A stretch of DNA of 64,000 bases from assembly GCF_000294655.1 (NCBI RefSeq), contig NZ_CAHP01000001.1, positions 209,363-273,362 of the forward strand, given 5' to 3'. Below, piece by piece: positions 8,765 through 15,726 of this stretch. The stretch's first letter is position 1; every line of letters begins with the position of its first letter. Position numbers and translations under genes: made by a program. The notes beneath the pieces are model-generated. The model was not told the origin of the DNA. It searched no databases and worked only from the letters and a program-made list of their open reading frames with translations. Source of the stretch: Magnetospirillum molischianum DSM 120 (GTDB lineage: Bacteria > Pseudomonadota > Alphaproteobacteria > Rhodospirillales > Magnetospirillaceae).

Positions 8765-10105
8765 GCCCGTGCGAAAAAGACCGACTATGTCTACGCCGAT
8801 GACAAGACCATCGCGCTCTATCAGCGCCCCGGCAGCAGCTTCTGGCAGGCGCGCATTCAGCATGTGAACGGCAAGTGCCAAGCTATCAGCACCCGGCAGA
8901 CCGATTTGGACAAGGCGCTGGCCTGGGCGCGAGAGCATAAGATAATGGTCAAGGTGCTGACCGCGCGCGGTCAGGATCCCACGGCAGCAACGTTCAAGCG
9001 CGTGGCCGAGCGGTGGCTGAGTTCAATCGCCGAAGGCGATAATCCGCGAACAATCCACGACTACACGACCATCGTTCAGCGCTACCACATCCCCTATTTG
9101 GGCAAGTTCAAGATCACGGAGATTACCCAGCAGGTCTTGCGGGACTATGAGCAATGGCGCAAATCCTACTGGACAACGGGGCCGGGGTCTCAAGAAGCTC
9201 GCGAAACCATCGAGCGCAAGGACGGCAAGATCTATGTCCGGGCCAAGAAGATGGGGAGCCGGTCAAAAGCCTACAGCGAAGACACCGTTCTGCGGCAGAT
9301 TTTCGCCTATGCGGTCGAACACGATCATCTGCCAGCTTCCCGCAGGCCGGTGATCGGAACCCCTCGCTCGAAATCCCGCAAGGTTGTCCTGGAAAACCGT
9401 TATCCCGCCTTTACCCAAGATCAGGTCGAAAAAATCCTGGCCTACTGTGCCGAAAGCACGCGCGCCAAGGTCAGGGAGGCAGAGACGGGGCTGTCATCCC
9501 AGCTTGATCTGGTCGATCAGGACCGCTTGGTCTTCAACGTCTTCGTTTATCTGATCCTCGGGACAGGCATGCGCCCTGGACGCGAACATTCCAAGCTGAA
9601 GTGGAAGCATTTACGCCATGAAACGGTCGATGGCGTGGACCACCTGATCGTGACCGTTCCACCCGGAACGAAAACAGGAAAGCGGGATGTGCGGTGCGAT
9701 AATTTCGCCATGACAAAGCTTGTGGCGTTCCGAATGCACAGCACATTTCGGGGCGATGACGATTACATCCTGGCCGATCAGGAAACCGGGCAGGCGGTCA
9801 AATCGTTCAAGCGGCAGTTTTCAACCATGTGCCGGGTTCTCGGCTTTAAAGCCGACCAAGTCGGCAAGCCATTCGTTCCCTACAGCCTGCGCCACACCTA
9901 CGCCACGCTGAAGCTCAATGCCGGGGTGGATATTCGGCTGATCGCCAACAACATGGGCAACTCGCCGGAAGTCGTTCATGCCCATTATGGCCACGATACC
10001 GCAGTCAGCCGTGCCAACGAGTTGTCCACCAAGCTCGATTGGATGGGCGTGGAAAATCCGCTGGAAAAACCTCGGAAACGCCCTCGACAGAAGGGTGAAG
10101 ACTGA
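8762..10105 (+). CDS. int: Tyrosine integrase of the tRNA-Arg element
   Basis: A 447-residue phage-type tyrosine recombinase. An N-terminal arm-binding region (about 1-70) and core-binding domain (about 75-190) precede the catalytic domain, with box I Arg in GTGMRPGREHSKLKW (R271), PYSLRHTYAT (R377; the usual first His of HxxR is Tyr here) and the nucleophile Tyr409 in HAHYGH. It should catalyse insertion and excision at the 46-bp tRNA-Arg core. Position immediately 3' of the target tRNA fits. The frame is open from 8675 but the conserved start MARAKKTDYVYADDK is at 8762; the relic integrase past attR begins at the same point. Codon use is like the host. Confidence 0.92.
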   Translation: MARAKKTDYVYADDKTIALYQRPGSSFWQARIQHVNGKCQAISTRQTDLDKALAWAREHKIMVKVLTARGQDPTAATFKRVAERWLSSIAEGDNPRTIHDYTTIVQRYHIPYLGKFKITEITQQVLRDYEQWRKSYWTTGPGSQEARETIERKDGKIYVRAKKMGSRSKAYSEDTVLRQIFAYAVEHDHLPASRRPVIGTPRSKSRKVVLENRYPAFTQDQVEKILAYCAESTRAKVREAETGLSSQLDLVDQDRLVFNVFVYLILGTGMRPGREHSKLKWKHLRHETVDGVDHLIVTVPPGTKTGKRDVRCDNFAMTKLVAFRMHSTFRGDDDYILADQETGQAVKSFKRQFSTMCRVLGFKADQVGKPFVPYSLRHTYATLKLNAGVDIRLIANNMGNSPEVVHAHYGHDTAVSRANELSTKLDWMGVENPLEKPRKRPRQKGED

Positions 10106-10306
10106 TCTGCCTGTCGCCAATCGCGTTGTGGCGCATTCTGGCTGCGAGTTCGGCCCTGTCATGCGCCTATGTAGCGCGGCTGCCATCACGTGTATCCGGG
10201 GCGTTCTGGGGTGATGGGTTTGTCGGGTTTCCCGACAGGGCCAGCCGTGTGACACGATTGGCCAGTCACAGAAACAGCCCCGCAAGATCGCCGGGGCTGC
10301 TTCAGA

Positions 10307-10747
10307 TCAGGGCTTGAGCTTCTTGCCGTAGCGGCCTTTGGCCGCTGCAAGCTGTTTGTCCAGTTCGCCCGCCAGCACCGCGTCACGGATCAGCGTCAAG
10401 GTGGGAACGAGATTGTCGGTCGCGCCGACCTGAACGGTGGACAATTTGGGCTTCAATTCCAGCCGCTTGTTGCCGTAGCGGATTTCCACCAAATACCCGC
10501 CCTTCTCGTCGCGCCAATACCAGGGGCGGAAACGCACCGGCATGTCCTTGAGGACTTTCGTGCCGGTTTCCGCATCCTCGACCCAGCTTTGCCGCCGCCG
10601 CTGGAACAATTCACCCTTCAGCATCGCTTCGGCCGCTTCGATCTGCCGGTTCAGCGCATCGACCATCTTGGCCCGCATGGCCGCTCCCGGCGTATTGGCT
10701 TGATACCGTGTCGCTTCAACGAGCTTCAGCTTCTCCAGGTTTCCCAT
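10307..10747 (-). CDS. DUF6641-like protein of the element
   Basis: A 146-residue protein beginning MGNLEKLKLVEATRY with a helical N-terminal half and a beta-rich C-terminal half that ends in a GELDKQLAAAKGRYGKKLKP tail. The pattern KLKLVEAT, then YLVEIRYGNKRLELK, then AVLAGELD is what I recall for the DUF6641 family of plasmid and phage-associated proteins; function unknown. The start at 10747 is set by GGAG six bases upstream; an in-frame start seven codons earlier lacks such a site. It reads against the integrase, so the two are convergent. Confidence 0.7.
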   Translation of the reverse strand: MGNLEKLKLVEATRYQANTPGAAMRAKMVDALNRQIEAAEAMLKGELFQRRRQSWVEDAETGTKVLKDMPVRFRPWYWRDEKGGYLVEIRYGNKRLELKPKLSTVQVGATDNLVPTLTLIRDAVLAGELDKQLAAAKGRYGKKLKP

Positions 10748-10825
10748 TTCCGTCTCCATGACAACCATATAGAGAATTGTAGTGCCGCTGGAGATCGATC
10801 GCTACCTGTGGATGAACTGTCGCCG

Positions 10826-11048
10826 AACATACTTGAAGTATGTTGGCCCCCGGTCCGATCACTTACTTGCAAGTAAGCGCAGGGGCGAAAGCGCGGAGGC
10901 AGGTGGACGCTTTGGCGCTCTCCATGGCCGGGAACATACATCATGTATGTTCGGGACAGTCTGACGAGCGGCCTACAGCCCCTCGGGCCGGGCCTGCAAA
11001 CGCCTGATTAGGCGATGAAAATTCGATTTCACATACATCATGTATGTG
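10826..11048. repeat. Cluster of four palindromes (operator-like)
   Basis: Four short perfect dyads lie in the gap between two leftward genes: 10826-10844 (AACATACTT-g-AAGTATGTT), 10862-10877 (CTTACTTG/CAAGTAAG), 10932-10952 (GAACATACAT-c-ATGTATGTTC) and 11030-11048 (CACATACAT-c-ATGTATGTG). Three share the half site ACATAC(A/T)T with a one-base centre; the second is a diverged relative. None has a T-run, so they are not terminators. They look like multiple sites for one dimeric regulator, or iterons. Confidence 0.75.
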
Positions 11049-11071
11049 AGAAGGGCCTTGAGCGATGCGGC

Positions 11072-11638
11072 CTACAGCCCCTCGACCGCCGCCCGCATCA
11101 TATGGTCGTTGACCTCGATATAGCGCTGGGTGGTGCTGAGGTTGCGATGACCGGCCAGTGTCATGATGACCTTCGGTGACACGCCCGAGTGGGCCAACCG
11201 GGTGATAAACCAGCGCCGCCCCGAATGGCTACTCGCTCCGTCAATTCCCGCGTCCGTGTAGATACGGCCGAAAAGCTGGCACAGGGTGTTGGGGGAGAAT
11301 GCCGTGTCCTTCTGCGTCATCAAGAACGGCCTCCCGCGATCGCCATTCGTGTAACACGATTGGTAACGCTCGAATTCCCGGCGCAGCTTGCCGTTCACGA
11401 ACACCGTCCGCGCCTCGGCCGTCTTGGTGGTTTCCGCCCGCAGGATGATTTGGTCCCGAATGCGCCCTTCCCCATCCAGCACATCGCCGATGGTCAGGGC
11501 CGCGATCTCACCGACGCGCATTCCGGCATAGAAGCTGAGCATCACGGCCATGCGGTTGCGGGCTGCGTGGCGCTGGGAGGCGACCAGGGCGAGAACCCGC
11601 TTCAGTTCCGCTTCGCTGAGCACCTTGGCCTGTTTCAT
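11072..11638 (-). CDS. Small tyrosine recombinase, catalytic domain only
   Basis: A 188-residue protein that consists of just the catalytic domain of a tyrosine recombinase, with every active-site residue visible: Arg41 (YAGMRVGEIAAL), Lys72, His138 and Arg141 (HSGRRW), His164 (LAGHRNL) and Tyr173 (TTQRYIEV). The core-binding domain that normally precedes it is absent; family proteins usually exceed 300 residues. It may resolve element multimers, act on its own DNA sites, or serve as a regulator. It lies directly downstream of the palindrome cluster's far side and is the element's second recombinase. Confidence 0.85.
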   Translation of the reverse strand: MKQAKVLSEAELKRVLALVASQRHAARNRMAVMLSFYAGMRVGEIAALTIGDVLDGEGRIRDQIILRAETTKTAEARTVFVNGKLRREFERYQSCYTNGDRGRPFLMTQKDTAFSPNTLCQLFGRIYTDAGIDGASSHSGRRWFITRLAHSGVSPKVIMTLAGHRNLSTTQRYIEVNDHMMRAAVEGL

Positions 11639-11767
11639 CTCGAAACCTCATATAATAAGTCCCCGTGTGGAAATTATTATATTGTCGGTCGATGTGTGGC
11701 CGCATCCGAAGAAATTGGCCTTACGGAATAAGCGGTTAGCGCAGAATATAAAGAAAGTTGGATTTTC

Positions 11768-11989
11768 TTACATTCCGGCCCGGGCTGTTTCCCGCGCCTG
11801 CGCCAGCAGTTCGCCTTGCCGTTTACACGCAGTGTCATTCGCCTTGGCGACCTGTTCGCGTTTCTTCTGAAGTGTGGCCGCCTGTTTCATCCGCTTGGCC
11901 TGATCGGCCTTCGTGTCCGCTTGCCGCTTCAGGCTGTCGCTGTATGGTGTGGCCGTCGCCTCTTCGGCCATGAATTCTCGAAAACGCAT
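11768..11989 (-). CDS. Small Lys/Ala-rich helical protein
   Basis: A 73-residue, strongly charged helical protein starting MRFREFMAEEATATPYSD and continuing with repeated Lys, Gln and Ala, likely a coiled coil. The start is set by an excellent ribosome site (AGGAG seven bases before the ATG). The frame extends 42 codons further upstream without a comparable site. No family recognised; the composition would suit a DNA-associated or adaptor protein, which is only a guess. Confidence 0.55.
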   Translation of the reverse strand: MRFREFMAEEATATPYSDSLKRQADTKADQAKRMKQAATLQKKREQVAKANDTACKRQGELLAQARETARAGM

Positions 11990-12228
11990 CTCCTCGCTCC
12001 TGCTGGTCCGTGTCAGCAGGTATTTATCAACACCCTTGAGGTGGTATAGCTTTCCTATAGATGTGGCTATGACATCTTTGCGCTTCATCCCGGCCGTTTC
12101 GTGCGCGGCACTCACTCCCGACAGCGGACCTTGTCTTGATGTTCAGCACGGTGGGCTATGCCCCCCAAGACTCAATCTAGCGGAGACTAGGTAGAGGTTG
12201 CAGAACACGCTTCCTTCTGGAAATTAGG

Positions 12229-12549
12229 CTAAAAACTGTAGTCTTCTTCCGGCGGCGGGCCACCGGCAATCAAATGCCACGTCGAATCAAGGCGCTTATA
12301 TAACTGTGCCTTCCCCCACCCGATAACGGCGCTGTGCTTTAGGGCGCAGGAGACGCAGAGGTTACCCCATCTTGGGTTCACAGAGGCTTCTGAAGGCCCA
12401 TCGATCATATAGGTTTCGGAGGCCATTGGCCGGGAACAGACATCGCAGTTCTCGATAGGCCCGCACCAGACTGGTCCGGCCTTGCTTATGGGGGCAGCGG
12501 GGTCATAGGTTGCAAAGTGCGCTTGGGCAACAGCATGGTCAATTGGCAT
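12229..12549 (-). CDS. Zinc-ribbon protein paired with the HNH protein
   Basis: A 106-residue protein with two CxxC knuckles, CDVCSRPM and NLCVSCALKHS, separated by about 30 residues, a typical zinc-ribbon arrangement. It ends VIGWGKAQLYKRLDSTWHLI and an acidic tail. Its start (GGAAGG eight bases upstream) overlaps the end of the HNH gene by 11 bp, so the two are translationally coupled and probably act together. No characterised family recognised. Similar short zinc-ribbon proteins occur on alphaproteobacterial mobile elements as I recall, without assigned function. Confidence 0.7.
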   Translation of the reverse strand: MPIDHAVAQAHFATYDPAAPISKAGPVWCGPIENCDVCSRPMASETYMIDGPSEASVNPRWGNLCVSCALKHSAVIGWGKAQLYKRLDSTWHLIAGGPPPEEDYSF

Positions 12550-13429
12550 CAAAAATACCTTCCGGCTGCGCGAGAAACAGGGGTGAAACATAGACCTTGC
12601 GCGCCCCGAAATTGATCCTACTGATTCGCACAACGCCACACAGTTTCGCCCATCCCGATCTAAGCGTCGAATCCGCCGTTGACGTTGTGATCCATCGGGG
12701 TTGAATCTCGCAGATAAGAGTCCATTCAGTGAATCTCCGGTAAATAATGCATTTATCTGAAGCCCAAGCGGCCGGAAGATCATTATCGTTGTCGATCTCT
12801 ACTGTTCGGAAATTCACTGGCTCAATGAAACAATATTGTCCAGCATCGAGGTGGGAAATATCATCATTCCCGCCAATCTGATGAGCGTACATGTCCTCGT
12901 CATTGAGTACATGACAATATTTAGCCATCACACGCCCTGCGTTGAATCCGAGGTCACGAAAACGTTGTGCGGCTCCGAAATCAAATTCGAACTGTGGTAT
13001 AGGAATAGAATTTGCTACGGCATACATATCTAATCTTGGCACGTTGAGGTAAAGAATGTGGTGGAACCTGGGCTTCTGAACTCGGTTTTGGCCAAGGCAG
13101 CAATCTACCCAGGCATAATGCTCTCTGCGCATTGTCGTGAGTACATTGGGCGCAAATTTTATCGGCTGCTGATCGACTTCGGCGTGGCAATTCTTGCATA
13201 GCAAGATGATGTTTTCGCGATCATTGCGATCCGCCGGAGCACCGGGGGCGCTGCCGCGCGGCCCCTCATTAGAATAAGCCCAAATATGCGCGTCGTCTCC
13301 GATGCGCGCTTTCTCGGCAAATTCATTCTCACGGAAGACTTGTGTCTTGCATTTGTTGCAGCAGCCACCGGATTGCCCGATGATAAAGCGTCGATCGGGT
13401 TCCGAAAGCGCCGCACGTACCAAGCCCAT
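12539..13429 (-). CDS. HNH-nuclease-like protein with an unassigned C-terminal domain
   Basis: A 296-residue protein. Residues 23-90 hold a zinc-braced HNH core: CNKC (24-27), the HNH histidine in DDAHIWAYSN (His48), Asn73 in RNDRENIILLC and the second knuckle CKNCH (78-82). The remaining 200 residues, starting FHHILYLNVPRLDMYAV, match no domain I can name and are mixed alpha/beta with no membrane segment. An N-terminal HNH joined to a sensor-like C-terminus is a layout seen in defence effectors, but the motifs of known partners such as SAVED are not evident. RBS AGGGA before the ATG. Slightly lower GC than the host genes. Confidence 0.8.
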   Translation of the reverse strand: MGLVRAALSEPDRRFIIGQSGGCCNKCKTQVFRENEFAEKARIGDDAHIWAYSNEGPRGSAPGAPADRNDRENIILLCKNCHAEVDQQPIKFAPNVLTTMRREHYAWVDCCLGQNRVQKPRFHHILYLNVPRLDMYAVANSIPIPQFEFDFGAAQRFRDLGFNAGRVMAKYCHVLNDEDMYAHQIGGNDDISHLDAGQYCFIEPVNFRTVEIDNDNDLPAAWASDKCIIYRRFTEWTLICEIQPRWITTSTADSTLRSGWAKLCGVVRISRINFGARKVYVSPLFLAQPEGIFDAN

Positions 13430-14383
13430 TCAATATCCCTTTTTGCGCTACAGCTTGTGAAAGGATGGACGTTCCCGCTAGGAGGCTACCACAGCAGCAA
13501 CGCCATTCACAACCAGAGGCAATCCAATTGCCACGACTTCACAGCGAACCGTTCCGTTTCGCCCTCCAACCCGTTGTCGGTTTTCCCGACAGAAATGGCG
13601 GTCCCCGCGATGACCATTCGTGTAACACGATCCGATCTGACCGGATGAGGCGCACCCACCACCTCCTGTGTTCGGTCCTTCCTGTATCCCACGGCCATAT
13701 CCGTTCATTGTCCGGTATGTTGAAAACCTATCCAAGAAACTCCTCAAGAGCCCTTCGAGCCGTGTTGTTGGTGATTTCTATTTGGCCTAACCGATCTCTG
13801 TGATCTCTGGCGATCTCTTGATCGATTTCGCCGATCTCTTGATCGATTTCGCCGATCTCTCTGATTGGCTATTTAGGATGATTTACAATGTGGCGTTGCC
13901 AAGAAGCCACATTTCTCCCCCCACTGCCAAACTACCGGAGAACACCTATGATGTCCTGGCCGGTGAACTTCCCTGGGAAGCGCCTGACAGTGGGGGAGAG
14001 AAGACGTTACCCGTCGCCGTGTTAATTCGCTTCAGTTAAGGCGGCATCCGAATTCCTTACCTGTAGAAGCGTCCCTCCTGAGCTTTACGCTCAATGCGGT
14101 TATGCGATTGCAAGCGACTACGGCGACGCTTAACACTTGCGTCTGCGCCAAGTCCTATATCGAAGGCTTAATCCGTCGTGCATTCCGCACTCTCGCGCAC
14201 AGACCGTAGTCTTAGTCAGACAGCGTGCTATTCTGCTGACTAATCCTTTCTGCGCTGGTTTAAAGTTTTCCCCTTGCATCTCGAAGTTGCCCTACTGTCG
14301 TTTCGAGCACTCTATCTTTTACGCGCCGCCTACTTCGTTGTGTGGATGCTATATGGGCCGTCACCGGCCATTGCTATTTATGC
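13430..14383. other. Repeat-rich non-coding stretch inside the element
   Basis: No convincing gene. It holds a 28-bp near-repeat of part of the small recombinase gene (13604-13631), a TGTCGG/CCGACA dyad (13575-13591), a 21-bp tandem repeat (13811-13859), a hairpin AATGTGGC/GCCACATT (13887-13913) and a long-loop inverted repeat of CTCCCCCCACTG and CAGTGGGGGAG (13915-13998). Several short open frames exist but none has a good start with coding character. The density of dyads suggests control, replication or recombination sites, or decayed sequence. Confidence 0.6.
13811..13859. repeat. 21-bp tandem repeat
   Basis: The unit CGATCTCTTGATCGATTTCGC occurs twice exactly (13811-13831, 13832-13852) and a third time in part (CGATCTC, 13853-13859). 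Each unit carries the dyad GATCNNNTGATCG. Confidence 0.8.
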
Positions 14384-14563
14384 TCAGTTTTCGTCGGTCT
14401 GGAAATTTTTCTGAAAAATTTCTGCCTCCATGAGCGCCCGTCCCGGCTGCGCCCTGTTGGCCGTCGGTTTTCCCGACAGGATGATGCGGGTGAGGTAATC
14501 GGCCAAGCCGCCCCATTCAATCCGCTGCCCCTGGAAGCCGATCTCTACGGTTTTCGTCGTCAT
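14384..14563 (-). CDS. Small protein of the element's right end
   Basis: A 59-residue protein starting MTTKTVEIGFQGQRIEWGGL, with AGGAG seven bases upstream of the ATG, so translation is likely. The C-terminus is Glu/Gln-rich. It is divergent from the DUF6626-like gene with an operator-like palindrome between them. No family recognised. A TGTCGG-type dyad (14463-14479) lies within the coding region. Confidence 0.55.
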   Translation of the reverse strand: MTTKTVEIGFQGQRIEWGGLADYLTRIILSGKPTANRAQPGRALMEAEIFQKNFQTDEN

Positions 14564-14602
14564 CGCAATTCTCCTTTCTGATCCGCGCTGTTCCGCAAGT
14601 GT

Positions 14603-14624
14603 ATTTATGCCGAATGGCATAAAT
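14603..14624. promoter_or_regulatory. Palindromic operator between divergent small genes
   Basis: ATTTATGCC-gaat-GGCATAAAT, a perfect 9-bp dyad in the 92-bp gap between the 59-residue gene (leftward) and the DUF6626-like gene (rightward). Its position is that of a shared operator, perhaps for one of the two products. Confidence 0.55.
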
Positions 14625-14655
14625 AGCTGCACAGGACACCAAGAAGGAGAACGAG

Positions 14656-14937
14656 ATGGACATATACGAAGCTTACGGGGAATTGAAGGCCAACAGCTTG
14701 ACGCGCGACCAATACGATTTCAGCCGGACATGGCTTGGCCGTGACCGCAGCTATCTTTCTAGCCTGAAGGCGCGCAAGCGCCCGGCCAGCCCGGAGACGA
14801 TGATCCATTTGGCAACGGCATTGACCCGCGCCATGGTCGCGGCACGGGCCGAACGACAGATGGCGCAAGCGGAGGTGCTGGACAGGATCGGTGGAAGGGT
14901 TTGGGCGGGAATTTTCATGGCGGAAGAGGGCGTATAG
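14656..14937 (+). CDS. DUF6626-like small protein
   Basis: A 93-residue protein. The N-terminal half, YEAYGELKANSLTRDQYDFSRTWLGRDRSYLSSLKARKRPAS, read in pieces, shows a helix-turn-helix-like pattern I associate with DUF6626, a family of short mobile-element proteins. Ribosome site AAGGAG lies about eight bases upstream. The arrangement of DNA-binding-like protein, divergent gene and palindrome suggests a small regulatory module at the element's right end. Family name from memory; function inferred. Confidence 0.65.
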   Translation: MDIYEAYGELKANSLTRDQYDFSRTWLGRDRSYLSSLKARKRPASPETMIHLATALTRAMVAARAERQMAQAEVLDRIGGRVWAGIFMAEEGV

Positions 14938-15027
14938 CCCGCCGCCATTTTGTCCGTTGCGCGGGGGTGGCTGGCCCGCATAATCACGCGCTGGGCAAGC
15001 CTGGAAACCTCATCTTTTCCGCGCCTC

Positions 15028-15049
15028 CATTTCACAATCATTTCACAAT
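15028..15049 (+). repeat. Candidate integrase arm-type sites, right end
   Basis: Two exact tandem copies of CATTTCACAAT (15028-15038 and 15039-15049), 55 bp inside attR. The same 11-mer is found inverted at the left end over the integrase start. Repeats flanking the core in this way are typical of arm sites for phage-type integrases. Confidence 0.5.
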
Positions 15050-15103
15050 AGGCCAATAAGCTTATAATGCGCTGATATTAAATACGAAAAAATAGCGCTA
15101 CAC

Positions 15104-15149
15104 TTTCCTAAACCGTAGGTCAGGGGTTCGAATCCCTTCCGGGACGCCA
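15104..15149 (+). repeat. attR: duplicated 3' end of tRNA-Arg
   Basis: Forty-six bases identical to 8590-8635, including the TpsiC arm and CCA. The 5' half of a tRNA is missing here, so it is not a functional gene. It marks the right end of the first element and the left end of the relic that follows. Confidence 0.93.
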
Positions 15150-15180
15150 TTTTCTTCTTATATTCCAAGTAATTAGCGGC

Positions 15181-15210
15181 CATATGAATTGCGAAATGGC
15201 AATTCATATG
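15181..15210. promoter_or_regulatory. Inverted repeat upstream of the relic integrase
   Basis: A perfect 12-bp dyad CATATGAATTGC/GCAATTCATATG around a 6-base loop, at the same distance from the att core as the dyad at 8670-8693. The outer bases have changed on both arms together, keeping the pairing. Confidence 0.6.
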
Positions 15211-15263
15211 CTGTGTGTTGTGCATTTGCACAGCTTCTACCCGTTTTGGGTGTTGACCGTGAA

Positions 15264-15590
15264 GTGGCCTGTGCGAGAAAGACCGACCATCTCTACGCCG
15301 ACGATAAGGCCATCGCGCTTTATCAGCGCCCCGGCAGCACCGGGAATATGCTGCCGAAACGGGCGGTTGTCTTCGAACAAAAGAAGAACTAACTTAGCCA
15401 CGCCAACGCCACAGGTGCGCCCGCATTCTTCCTGAACCATAGCCGCGACTGTGTGGCTGCTGGTTCATACCGCCATCGTTTCGATGGCAGTACGGCGATG
15501 CTGACATGGTTCGATGGGAAGGGCGAAAAGCTTCAAAATATCCATCACATTAGTGATTGGGCGTTCATTGTTGTGAATGACTTATTTTAA
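15264..15590 (+). pseudogene. Truncated second integrase and fused remnant
   Basis: The first 26 codons (V/M-A-x-A-K-K-T-D ... YADDKxIALYQRPGS) match the start of the integrase at 8762, and the upstream 110 bp also align. After QRPGS the similarity stops. A stop follows at 15390, and the same frame then stays open for 66 codons to 15590, encoding a segment (FFLNHSRDCVAAGSYRHRF ... WAFIVVNDLF) that looks coding but lacks a start. This is the decayed left end of a second element of the same family, fused to an unidentified gene fragment. Confidence 0.8.
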
Positions 15591-15641
15591 GCAAATATAC
15601 TTATATTTATTGGTTACATTCAAGCTCATCGTTAGGAAAAT

Positions 15642-15707
15642 TGCCGTAGTTTGACGGCATTTGGGTATTTCGCCCACAGCCCGCTCCAATCGGAGCGGGC
15701 TTTTTTT
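15642..15707 (+). terminator. Strong terminator (with preceding hairpin) just before the lysozyme gene
   Basis: AGCCCGCTCC (15678-15687) pairs with GGAGCGGGCT (15692-15701) and is followed by seven T residues: a textbook intrinsic terminator. A second small hairpin TGCCGT/ACGGCA lies at 15642-15659. The terminator ends only 19 bp before the lysozyme start codon, with no room for a promoter between, so the gene can only be reached by reading through it. Confidence 0.88.
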
Positions 15708-15726
15708 GTTTTCAACGGAGACCAAA

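Noticed and set aside
14137-14433. 98-codon open frame in the element's non-coding stretch
   Set aside because: No ribosome site, composition rich in Cys, Ser and Pro as expected from random reading of this DNA.
15104-15149. Second tRNA-Arg gene
   Set aside because: Only the 3' half is present; the acceptor and D-arm 5' parts are missing, so it is an att copy.
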